A stretch of DNA of 64,000 nucleotides. It comes from Deltaproteobacteria bacterium. Its GTDB lineage: Bacteria; Desulfobacterota; Binatia; HRBIN30; CADEER01. This document shows, one piece after another, positions 44,004-51,767 of this stretch (its first letter is position 1; the number at the start of each line of letters is the position of its first letter). The notes under the pieces were generated by a model that was not told the DNA's origin, did not search any database, and saw only the letters and a list, made by a program, of their open reading frames with translations. The stretch spans positions 1 to 64,000 of the forward strand of contig JAJCZJ010000088.1 in the NCBI GenBank assembly GCA_029262455.1, given 5' to 3'. The position numbers and the translations under genes are program-made.

Positions 44004-44995
44004 CAGGACCGGCGCTCTTGGACCAATTGAACCGCGCCCGCGGCGTCGCCTGCAGTGGCATCGGCTCCAACCTCGCGCCACAGTTCGGGGACCGCAGAGA
44101 ACGCCAGGCCTCCGACAAGAATCATCACTTGTTGGCCGAACGCTTCACGCACGGACACAATCAACTGTCTACATGTATCAATGTGGCTGCGGGTGGTGGC
44201 TGATATCATGAGAGCGTCGGCGTTGCGCTCTTGCAGCATTGCAACGACGTCCGCCGCCGGCACGTCCGCTCCGAGGTAGTGGCAGTCCCAACCTTCCATC
44301 TCAAAAAAATCGGCGACCATCCGGAGACCAATTTCATGCGTCTCTCGACCAATGCAGCACGCCACCGCCGCGTGACCGACGCGGTCGGTGCAGAAGATTC
44401 GGTCGTAGAGTTGAGACATGACTAGCTGCACGGCCGCCGAGGCGTAGTGTTCGACCGCGACACTCAACCGGTTGTACTGCCACCGCCGCCCAACCTCACG
44501 CATGACCGGCTGGAGAACTAGAAGGTAGATATCGCGCACGTCGGTACCCGCTTCAACGGCATTCAAGACAATGCGACTCGCCTTGCGGCGCTCGGCGCGC
44601 AGCAGCAAGTCCAAAAACTCGGTGGCAAGGGGCTCGATCTCGCCTGATTCGACGAGAAAGCTCGAAGGTTCAGCAGCCAACGGCTCGTCCAATGCACGGT
44701 CGATGAGGATTACTGCGTTGCTCGCGTCATCGTCAGGTAGGTTGGCGCGAAGAGCCTCCTTCAAGGCGCCGATGGCCTCGCCCGAGTATGGGTTTTCGAG
44801 ACCGCGGCTGCTCGTCACCGAGGACCACCACGAGATGTGTCGCGCGATGAGTTCCGGCCGGTTCAAACGCTGCGCGTCGATGAGGTGATGGACGGTATCA
44901 GTCCACAACTCCCTGACATCGACCCCTGAGTCCGGGTTGGAAGTGGGCGCGCCAATGACGTAATCGACGCAGCGATCTACGAGTCTGGAATCCAA
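44003..44995 (-). CDS. Cobalamin-binding sensory protein with CarH-type W-x9-EH motif
   Basis: A 330-residue cytosolic protein. The helical domain (about 105-200) contains RRWQYNRLSVAVEHYASAA: W172, E182 and H183 form the W-x9-EH motif that caps adenosylcobalamin in CarH/LitR photoreceptors. The B12-binding domain follows, with E218-x-H220-x-x-G223 (ETHEIG), where the His binds cobalt from below, then LMISAT and VGGLAF. The first 105 residues lack the MerR DNA-binding domain and match no domain I know. It is joined by a 1-base overlap to a histidine kinase gene. Light or B12 sensing that controls the kinase is inferred. Confidence 0.85.
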   Translation of the reverse strand: MDSRLVDRCVDYVIGAPTSNPDSGVDVRELWTDTVHHLIDAQRLNRPELIARHISWWSSVTSSRGLENPYSGEAIGALKEALRANLPDDDASNAVILIDRALDEPLAAEPSSFLVESGEIEPLATEFLDLLLRAERRKASRIVLNAVEAGTDVRDIYLLVLQPVMREVGRRWQYNRLSVAVEHYASAAVQLVMSQLYDRIFCTDRVGHAAVACCIGRETHEIGLRMVADFFEMEGWDCHYLGADVPAADVVAMLQERNADALMISATTRSHIDTCRQLIVSVREAFGQQVMILVGGLAFSAVPELWREVGADATAGDAAGAVQLVQERRS

Positions 44996-45108
44996 GGTGG
45001 CCTCTCTCCGCGGGCAATGGACTAGGGCACTCTAGTCACGGAGAACAACCCGCGCTAGGTTGCCGATGAATTATTGTCGACCCCAGAATGAGAGAGTTCC
45101 CAACGGTC

Positions 45109-46518
45109 TCAGTTCTGGCCCTCCTGCTCTCTGTACTCGTTGAGCCGGTTATACAGCGTCTTCAGGCTGAATCCGAGACTGTCGGCTGCCTTGTGCTTGT
45201 TGCCCTCGAAATGATCGAGAGTGGCCATGACGAGACGTTTCTCGGCTTCCTTCGCCGCCATTCCAACAGGAATGTGCAAAATGTCGCCTTGATGATCCAG
45301 CCCATCGCTCGGCGGCTTCTCAGTCGAAACGTGAAGTGGTGGAGCCACTCGACCCGAAGCCGATCGGATCTTCTCCGGAAAATGCTCTGGCAACAGTTCC
45401 CGATCCGCCAGGATATGAGCTCGCTGCGTGGCATTGGCCAGCTCGCGAACGTTGCCCGGCCATCCGTACGACATGATCGCCGCCTCAGCCACTTTCGCAA
45501 TCCGAGTCGTCTTGCCCTCCAACTTGTTGAACTTTTCTAGAAAGTGCATTGCGAGCAATAGCTTATCATTGCCACGCTCGCGCAATGGCGGGATCTCGAT
45601 CGGAAACACATTGAGACGGTAGAGAAGGTCCTCTCGGAAGGTGCCATTCTTGACGCACTGTTCGGGATCGCGGTTGGTCGCGGCAACGATTCGCACGTCG
45701 ACATCGATCGGTACTTCGCCGCCGGTGCGCATGATCTGACCAGTTTCGAGCACGCGCAACAGCTTCACCTGCAATTCCAGAGGCATTTCGGTCACTTCGT
45801 CGAGAAACAGAGTGCCGCCAGAGGCTCGTTCGAAATAGCCGCGATGCATGCGCTCAGCGCCCGTGAAGCTGCCCTTTTCATGGCCGAAGAGCTGAGATTC
45901 GATCAAGTTCGGCGACACCGCTCCGCAGTTGATTGGCTCATACGGGCCCTTACTCTGCTTCCCCTGCTCGTGCAGGGTTCGAGCGACCACGTCCTTGCCC
46001 GTGCCGCTTTCTCCGGTGATGAAAACCGTCGCCGAGGTCGGAGCGACGCGGTCGATCATGTCGTACAGCTGGTTCATCACTGGCGACGATCCGACCAGTC
46101 GGCCAAAGTGCCCCAGCCGACGCAGCTCGCCGCGCAGGTCGACTACCTGATCTTTGAGATCACGTGTCCTAACGGCATTGACCAAAACCGAACGCAGACG
46201 GGCAAGATCGAGTGGCTTGGTGAGATAGTCAGAGACGCCGCGTCGGAGAGCTTTGACAGCCGTATCGAGAGTGGCGTTTCCCGTCACCAGGATCACCGTC
46301 GGGTCGTATGGCGGCTCGATCGAGTCTAGGATCTCGAGCCCGTCACCATCCGGCAACATCAAGTCGGTGATGATGACATCCGGTTGCTCGCGGAGAAGTG
46401 CCTCGACGGCTTCAGCGAGGGTGCCCGCTCGCAGGGTCTCTAAACCCTCCCTACAGACCAACTGGTCCAGGGCGTCGAGAGCATCGGGATCGTCTTCGAC
46501 GAGGAGTGCGCTGGTCAT
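45109..46518 (-). CDS. NtrC-family sigma-54-dependent response regulator
   Basis: About 469 residues. The receiver domain (about 1-115) has VEDDPDALDAL and DVIITDLMLPDGDGLEI with the phospho-acceptor Asp. The AAA+ domain (about 145-380) has GESGTGKDVVAR, GHEKGSFTGAERMHRGYFERASGGTLFLDE and the sigma-54 contact loop GSFTGA, in place of the usual GAFTGA. The Fis-type HTH at the end is DHFEGNKHKAADSLGFSLKTLYNRLNEY. It lies 113 bases upstream of the cobalamin-sensor/kinase pair, with the likely target promoter in the divergent region. The ATG at 46518 (MTSALLVEDD) is chosen; the frame reaches 46581. Confidence 0.94.
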   Translation of the reverse strand: MTSALLVEDDPDALDALDQLVCREGLETLRAGTLAEAVEALLREQPDVIITDLMLPDGDGLEILDSIEPPYDPTVILVTGNATLDTAVKALRRGVSDYLTKPLDLARLRSVLVNAVRTRDLKDQVVDLRGELRRLGHFGRLVGSSPVMNQLYDMIDRVAPTSATVFITGESGTGKDVVARTLHEQGKQSKGPYEPINCGAVSPNLIESQLFGHEKGSFTGAERMHRGYFERASGGTLFLDEVTEMPLELQVKLLRVLETGQIMRTGGEVPIDVDVRIVAATNRDPEQCVKNGTFREDLLYRLNVFPIEIPPLRERGNDKLLLAMHFLEKFNKLEGKTTRIAKVAEAAIMSYGWPGNVRELANATQRAHILADRELLPEHFPEKIRSASGRVAPPLHVSTEKPPSDGLDHQGDILHIPVGMAAKEAEKRLVMATLDHFEGNKHKAADSLGFSLKTLYNRLNEYREQEGQN

Positions 46519-46916
46519 GCGCGCCCAAGGTAGCGAAGCATCCTCTGGCTGACTAGTGGGTGGGAGGACGGAGGGACTCATTCAGAGCAATGAGCCTCAG
46601 AGTGCCGCCGAACTTTGCGCGGCTAGCCAGTCCACAGTCTCCCTTGCGCAGCCCGACCGCAATAGACTCTGATTGTAGTAGTTGCAAACGAGAAACGCAG
46701 GCGTCGCAGGGACTTCCCCGTTTGAAGGTCTTGCAAGCCTCCTCTGCAACCACGGCCCTCAAGCTAGGGTCCCCACCGAAATGGCACGAACCTAGCAAGG
46801 CTATACCTCCACATGCAGATCGACAGAATACGGCTGGGAGGGAAAAGTTCGCTCGAAGTCCTCAGCAAGAGCGCCGAGATCCGAGGATCGACGAAGTTTG
46901 TTACCGAGCGGAAAAA
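46519..46916. other. 398-base divergent control region
   Basis: Lies between the NtrC-type regulator and the two-ATPase kinase. It contains the sigma-54 match at 46782-46797. No other structure was found. The start of the kinase gene could lie earlier, but the frame upstream of 46917 shows no conserved domain. Confidence 0.5.
46782..46797 (+). promoter_or_regulatory. Sigma-54 (-24/-12) promoter match
   Basis: TGGCACG-AACC-TAGCA fits the sigma-54 consensus TGGCACG-N4-TTGCA with one mismatch, and the GG and GC are the required 10 bases apart. It points toward the kinase at 46917. The NtrC-type activator encoded on the other strand is the natural activator. I did not locate its upstream binding sites. 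Confidence 0.65.
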
Positions 46917-48239
46917 ATGTCCGCCTGTAGGAGCGGCCGGATGATGGTCGCGAGATCGGTTGGGAACAGCATCCAGATGCGTCGGCCGCTGGCAACAGCG
47001 AACGTCCGGTTCGAGCTAGACAATGTCAAGGTACGCCAGCAGGCGGTCGCTGTTGCAGCCGCCATGGGCTTCGACCAACGCGACCAGGAGCGAATCGCGG
47101 CAGCCGTCTCAGAAATTACCAGGAATGCCTTCGATTACGGGCGTTCGGCGCGCGTTGAGTTCGCCCTCGACCTGCAGCCGTACATCGCGCTGCGCATCAC
47201 CCTGCGCGACGAGGGGCCGGGGATCGAGAATCTTGAGGCTATCCTTAGCGGCTCGTTTAGATCGAGACGCCGCATCGGAGTGGGTATTCGCGGGGCCCGG
47301 GCCTTGATGGACGATTTCTCAGTCCAGACACAGGTCGGCTGCGGGACCACCGTGACGATGAGCAAGCGACTGCTTGCGCCAGTGTCGGCTTCGGCGGAGT
47401 CAATCACTCGCAAAGTCGGCGCAGCTCTCGCGGATCTAGAACTCGAAGATCCCCTCGACGATCCCTTCGATCAACGGAGTCCTCGAATCGATGACCCCAC
47501 GGGCCTTCCCGCTCGCCTACCGTCGCTTGCCGAAAAGAACGTAGCGCTCGACGAGGAGACAGGGCGGTCGGCTGAAACGCGCGAGCGGATCATGGCGGCG
47601 CTCTCGCACGACATGAAGAGCCCGCTCTGCGCGATCGGTCTAGCAGCATCGTTGATCGGCGAGACCGCGGAATCTGAACAGCAGAGGAAGAACTCCGCTA
47701 CGATCCAACGCGCCACAAATCGCCTTGAGCGCATGATCCAAGATCTCTCGGACTTCGCGGAACTCCAGGCCGGCAAGCTGCAGCTCGAGATGGGCTCAAT
47801 CGAAATCGGGAGACTCCTCGTCGAAGTCGCGACCCTGCATCAGGCGGCGGCGGAAAACCTCGACATCAGCTTCGAGATCGAGAGACCTGAGGCGGAGCTA
47901 CTCGTTCTCGCCGACCGCGAGCGCATCCTGCAAGTCCTGAACCACCTAGTGAGAAACTCGCTCAAAATCTGCCCCGCAGGCTCTACCATACACCTCGAAG
48001 TAACAGCGCGTGCCAGCGAGGCTATTGTGACTGTGCGCGACGACGGACCGGGGATTCCCGCGAACGTACGTGCCAACCTCTTCCGGCCGTACCGCTCAGC
48101 CGAACAAGACCGTCGGGGCGGTACCGGGCTCGGCCTTCCCATCGCACAAGAGCTGGTCCAGGCACACGGTGGGCGGATATGGGCAGACTCCCACCAACCA
48201 GGCGGGGCCGTGATACGATTCTCCCTTCAACGCGCGTGA
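46917..48239 (+). CDS. Hybrid kinase with RsbT/RsbW-like ATPase domain plus histidine kinase
   Basis: About 440 residues. The N-terminal ATPase domain (about 15-155) has the RsbT/RsbW-like motifs AAAVSEITRNAFDYG, LRDEGPGI and GVGIRGARALMDDF. A linker leads to a full histidine kinase: H-box ALSHDMKSPLCAIGLAASLI (His near 225), N box LNHLVRNSLKICP, DDGPGIP and GGTGLGLPIAQELVQAHGG. No receiver or membrane segment exists. Two ATPase domains in one chain link a partner-switch anti-sigma kinase to two-component signalling. The ATG at 46917 is used; ATGs at 46941 and 46944 are also possible. It is probably driven by the sigma-54 match at 46782. Confidence 0.88.
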   Translation: MSACRSGRMMVARSVGNSIQMRRPLATANVRFELDNVKVRQQAVAVAAAMGFDQRDQERIAAAVSEITRNAFDYGRSARVEFALDLQPYIALRITLRDEGPGIENLEAILSGSFRSRRRIGVGIRGARALMDDFSVQTQVGCGTTVTMSKRLLAPVSASAESITRKVGAALADLELEDPLDDPFDQRSPRIDDPTGLPARLPSLAEKNVALDEETGRSAETRERIMAALSHDMKSPLCAIGLAASLIGETAESEQQRKNSATIQRATNRLERMIQDLSDFAELQAGKLQLEMGSIEIGRLLVEVATLHQAAAENLDISFEIERPEAELLVLADRERILQVLNHLVRNSLKICPAGSTIHLEVTARASEAIVTVRDDGPGIPANVRANLFRPYRSAEQDRRGGTGLGLPIAQELVQAHGGRIWADSHQPGGAVIRFSLQRA

Positions 48240-48430
48240 CGACATCGGTAATCAGCTAGACAGACTGCCAACATCCCTCCAACCGCAGAATGCGAATCCT
48301 ACGAAATCGCAGTCGCCACAGCAGCGGTCGGGCACACTGGCTCGCCGTGCCGCCCATGCTCAGGCGTCGTCTCGAACCTCTCGATCAGGCTTCACCGACG
48401 CACGCTCCTACGCGACGATGTGAAACGGCG

Positions 48431-49246
48431 CTAACGCTTGCGCAAGCGAGTTACGCCAAGGGCCAAGCCGGCAACCGCAAGCAGCACCAGTCCGACAGGA
48501 CTTGCTGCGGGCGCCATGGTCGACGCGCTCGGCGAGAACTCCAGGAGGCCATTGCATGCTTGCACTCCACTCAGATCGGGAAGCGTCAGCGGTAGGGCGC
48601 TCCCCATTCCCATCGGAATTGTTACCCCTGGGGCGTCCGCCATATCGGACACGCACGGGACGACAACTGGATAGAAAGTCTTGCCACCACTCTGCACCTT
48701 TCCGGTCACGACCGGCTTTACTTCAATTTCTCGTGGTGGATCGACGTTGAAAACAATCTGGATCTGGTAGAGCCCGAGAGGCGTGTTCGGCGGGATATCA
48801 AAGATGACGAGTTGATGCCCGGGCTCGGCGCAGAGTTGCTCGCCCGGGGTCGTATCGACACAGGTCAATCCCGATTGGATCAATGCGGGGACCGCCGGAT
48901 CCGGCGCTTTTTCGAGCAATGCCATGAAACCGGTCGCATCACTCGGAACCTGCATCACCACCGGATCGAGAAAGGGGTCACCGGTTCCCACAACTTCAAA
49001 CGAAGAGTCGAAAAGGGTAGGCGAACTTTCAAACGGTAGGACGCCGTTTGAGCAAAACACCATCTTGCCGCTGGAGCTCTCGCTGTCGTAGCTCTCGCAC
49101 TGCTTAATTTCGGCCCGGACGTTGATGTAAACTTCTCCGGTCATCGGGTTCACACATCCCTCGAACCCGCCAAACAAGAACAACAGGCACCCCGACATGA
49201 ACAAGGGAAGAGTGCCGAATCCCACAAAGGTCAGTTGCTTTTTCAT
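48431..49246 (-). CDS. Secreted protein with MAPAAS C-terminal membrane tail
   Basis: About 271 residues, function unknown. The signal peptide is lipoprotein-like (MKKQLTFVGFGTLPLFMSGC) with cysteines near residue 20. The body has several cysteines in SYDSESSSGKMVFCSNG and GLTCVDTTPGEQLCAEPG. The C-terminus is MAPAASPVGLVLLAVAGLAL then TRLRKR, an anchor-like tail with the same MAPAAS hexapeptide as the protein at 1511-2194. The ATG at 49246 (MKKQ) is the start; the frame extends to 49300 without support. Confidence 0.65.
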   Translation of the reverse strand: MKKQLTFVGFGTLPLFMSGCLLFLFGGFEGCVNPMTGEVYINVRAEIKQCESYDSESSSGKMVFCSNGVLPFESSPTLFDSSFEVVGTGDPFLDPVVMQVPSDATGFMALLEKAPDPAVPALIQSGLTCVDTTPGEQLCAEPGHQLVIFDIPPNTPLGLYQIQIVFNVDPPREIEVKPVVTGKVQSGGKTFYPVVVPCVSDMADAPGVTIPMGMGSALPLTLPDLSGVQACNGLLEFSPSASTMAPAASPVGLVLLAVAGLALGVTRLRKR

Positions 49247-49343
49247 CACCGCTCCAAAGTCGACCGCGCAGAATTTATCGGGAAGCTGACGGACTTGCAA
49301 TCAAGAGAAGTGATGCAGCAAACACCCCCGATCGATCGGGAAC

Positions 49344-49919
49344 CTAGCGAAGCGCCAAACGCTCGGGCCCAGCAGCCGCGACATCGGTAAGTGCCGCGTC
49401 GATTACCTGCGCCGACGCTCCCTGGGCCTCGAGAGCCTTGATTAGAAAACTACGCGCATGTTCGTTATCGCTGCGGATCGAGAGCGACCGTCGCAACAGT
49501 TCCTCGCCGGCGGACGGATCGCCACCGAAGATCTTGGGCAACTCGACCAACATCGATCCCTTGGCCGCCAGGATATCCGCATCACGGGGCGCCAGATCCA
49601 TAGCTAAGTCGATCTCCGCACGCAGCCGACGAACCTTGGAGACAGTACCAAAGCCGATCCCCTCGCGCTCAATCTGCTTGCCCAGGGTGCAAAATAGAGC
49701 CAGTCGCGCCCGCGCATCCGTCCCGTCCGCAGCAACTGCCGCCTCCGCCAACTCGAGGCCCTGGTCGAGCAATTCTAGAGCCTTGGCACCGCCGCACTCC
49801 GCAGCGCGGTGGCAGAGGTCCAGAGCTTCCTCGCTAGACTCCCCGGCGCATGCGCAAGAGGCAGCCAAACTACAAAGAACCCCAACAACGGCGAGACTTT
49901 TCTGGACCTGAGCAATCAT
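49344..49919 (-). CDS. Hypothetical secreted TPR-like protein
   Basis: About 191 residues with an N-terminal signal (MIAQVQKSLAVVGVLCSLAASCACA, possible lipobox). Helical repeats follow: GAKALELLDQGLELAEAAVAADGTDARARLALFCTLG and EIDLAMDLAPRDADILAAKGSMLVELPKIFGGDPSAGEELLRRSL. This is a tetratricopeptide-like pattern as in TRAP-T periplasmic proteins. No partner gene is obvious. Confidence 0.6.
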   Translation of the reverse strand: MIAQVQKSLAVVGVLCSLAASCACAGESSEEALDLCHRAAECGGAKALELLDQGLELAEAAVAADGTDARARLALFCTLGKQIEREGIGFGTVSKVRRLRAEIDLAMDLAPRDADILAAKGSMLVELPKIFGGDPSAGEELLRRSLSIRSDNEHARSFLIKALEAQGASAQVIDAALTDVAAAGPERLALR

Positions 49920-50028
49920 AGTCACGAGAAGAAAAGCCGGAATCGTGCCAACTCGCACACGTCACTCCATCAGGCGAGAATCACCAAGTCGCCGCAAACT
50001 ATGCGATACGCCCTGAAAGCTTCTTCAT

Positions 50029-50051
50029 GCACTCCATACAATGGAGTGCAG
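50029..50051. terminator. Perfect hairpin downstream of YjbR-like gene
   Basis: TGCACTCCAT-ACA-ATGGAGTGCA is a perfect 10-bp stem with a 3-base loop. CTTCATGC before it and GCATGAAG after it add further pairing, and TGAAGGGCCCTTCA (50055-50068) is a second palindrome. It lies about 40 bases after the minus-strand gene ending at 50090. No T tract is present. Confidence 0.55.
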
Positions 50052-50089
50052 CATGAAGGGCCCTTCACAACGGCGAGCCGGTCGCACCC

Positions 50090-50452
50090 TCAGCGGTCGT
50101 CGAGCAACGCAATCGCCCGCTTCGGAGCGACCATCCGGTATCCGTCTTCGAGAATCTCGCTCACCAACTCCCAGTCAACGCCGCGGTCGAGCCGCACCCC
50201 GAGCCAGCCGCGGTGGCCGACATACGGCGGCACGAAAAACGTTTCCGGATCCATCGCAACGAAGTGCTCTTGGCCGTCCACCGTGCAATTGATCCAAAGC
50301 GCGAGGCGCCCATCCCCGTGATGATTGTCGTGAAGAGTGGCGAATGTCTTGCGCCCGCCCCAAAAAGTCGGCGCTCCATGAGAAAGCTTCTCCGACGTCT
50401 CCGGCCAGGCACTGATGATTTTCCTTAGCCGTTCGAGCGGATTCCGACTCAC
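50090..50452 (-). CDS. MmcQ/YjbR-family protein
   Basis: A CyaY-like fold protein of about 120 residues. LRKIISAWPETSEKLSHGAPTFWGGRKTFATLHDNHHGDGRLALW and MDPETFFVPPYVGHRGWLGVRLDRGVDWELVSEILEDGYRMVAPKR are characteristic. Biochemical function is unknown. I use the GTG at 50452 (VSRNPLERL); the frame extends to 50563 with poor coding character and overlaps the divergent gene. Confidence 0.8.
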   Translation of the reverse strand: MSRNPLERLRKIISAWPETSEKLSHGAPTFWGGRKTFATLHDNHHGDGRLALWINCTVDGQEHFVAMDPETFFVPPYVGHRGWLGVRLDRGVDWELVSEILEDGYRMVAPKRAIALLDDR

Positions 50453-50571
50453 GACCCACGCCCCATCACATATTTCATGACATCGCCGTAACACAGGATC
50501 GGGCGGAGATTGAAGCCCGACGAGCCTGTCCGATGCTCGCGTCTGCACCAATGTTGTGGTCAATTCAGGCG

Positions 50572-51276
50572 ATGTCCAACACCGTACTCATCCACAAACG
50601 CTTCAACGGGCCGCCCAACTCCGCACACGGCGGCTACGTTGCCGGACTCATCGCCGACCTGATCGGCGGCACTTCGGAAGTCACGTTGCGCAAGCCACCA
50701 CCGCTCGAAACTCCACTGACCGTTGTAAGGAATGGCGACTCGGTCGAGATTCAAGACGGCGAGGGAGTCACCCAGGCGAGCGGTGCCCCAGCCGAGTTCG
50801 AGCTCGAGATCCCAGACCTGCCGACCCCGAACGCGATCGAAGACGCACAAACCCGATCCACTCGTTTAGTTCCAGGCGCCCCGTTCCCGACCTGCTTCGC
50901 CTGCGGACACGGACGCGACCACGGCGACGGTTTGCGAATCTTTGCCGGGCCAGTCGAAGGAACGGACTTGGTCGCCGCGCGATGGACTCCGGATCCTACG
51001 CTGGCGGACTCCGCAGAAACCGTCGCAAACCGTTTCCTCTGGGCGGCACTCGACTGTCCCTCCTACGGTGCGCTCGACACCAAACCAGAGAAGCTCCCAG
51101 CCCTCCTCGGACGGATGACCGGCACTGTCCTGCAATCAGTCTACGCCAACGAGCACACCTCGATCATCGCCTGGCCGCTGGCAAGAGACGGTCGCAAGCT
51201 ACATTCAGCCAGCGCATTGTTTTCCGAGTCCGGCCTGCTTTGCGCCTACGCCAAAATGGTATGGATCACGCTATGA
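50572..51276 (+). CDS. Hotdog-fold thioesterase-like protein
   Basis: About 234 residues in two hotdog-like parts. NSAHGGYVAGLIADLIGG (residues about 14-31) is the first active-site-like helix. PTCFACGHGRDHGDGLRIFAGP is a cysteine-rich turn common in this uncharacterised thioesterase group, and LWAALDCPSYGAL is the second helix. It probably handles an acyl-CoA or acyl-ACP. The ATG at 50572 (MSNTVLIHKRF) is the start. The stop overlaps the next ATG by 4 bases. Confidence 0.75.
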   Translation: MSNTVLIHKRFNGPPNSAHGGYVAGLIADLIGGTSEVTLRKPPPLETPLTVVRNGDSVEIQDGEGVTQASGAPAEFELEIPDLPTPNAIEDAQTRSTRLVPGAPFPTCFACGHGRDHGDGLRIFAGPVEGTDLVAARWTPDPTLADSAETVANRFLWAALDCPSYGALDTKPEKLPALLGRMTGTVLQSVYANEHTSIIAWPLARDGRKLHSASALFSESGLLCAYAKMVWITL

Positions 51277-51755
51277 AGAACCTCCTACGCTCCACGACAA
51301 CCGCTCTCATCGCAGGCGCGTGCACACTGACCGGCTGCACTGCTACCGAAGCACCGACAATCAACAGCGCAGCGAAAGCCGAAGAAACACGCCAGGACAT
51401 CGCACAAACGCACGCGGCGATCGGCGAGGAGCCACCAAGTCTCCTGCAGATCGACATCCGCGACATCACCGCCATCGGTCGCACGGTGCGCGTCCGCGGC
51501 AGTGTCATCAACGGTCACGAACAGGCAGTGGAAGGTGTGCAGTACCGCCTGCGGCTGTTCAACACCGAAGGCGACCGGACCTTACGCGCCGAGTACGACG
51601 AAGACGATCACGAAATCGAACCCGGCGCTTCGGCGCCGTTCAATTTCGAAATCGAGAGCATGTACTTCGCCACCGCCCCGCGCTTGCTGGTCGATGCGAT
51701 CCCGCTGAAGGTCGGGGACAGCGCCTTCGCCGAACCAGACGACTGGGCGCCGTAG
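51273..51755 (+). CDS. Small lipoprotein with FxLYD-like domain
   Basis: About 160 residues. A lipoprotein signal peptide (MKNLLRSTTTALIAGACTLTGC) has its Cys at residue 22. The body has one beta-sandwich, INGHEQAVEGVQYRLRLFNTEGDRTL through FNFEIESMYFA, similar to FxLYD or YcfL-like domains. It starts inside the stop of the hotdog gene, so co-translated. Role unknown. Confidence 0.7.
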   Translation: MKNLLRSTTTALIAGACTLTGCTATEAPTINSAAKAEETRQDIAQTHAAIGEEPPSLLQIDIRDITAIGRTVRVRGSVINGHEQAVEGVQYRLRLFNTEGDRTLRAEYDEDDHEIEPGASAPFNFEIESMYFATAPRLLVDAIPLKVGDSAFAEPDDWAP

Positions 51756-51767
51756 CAACAAATACAG

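Noticed and set aside
44996-45108. Cobalamin riboswitch before the B12 sensor gene
   Set aside because: Only a short GACTAG/CTAGTC repeat is visible, not the B12-box or the multi-stem fold.
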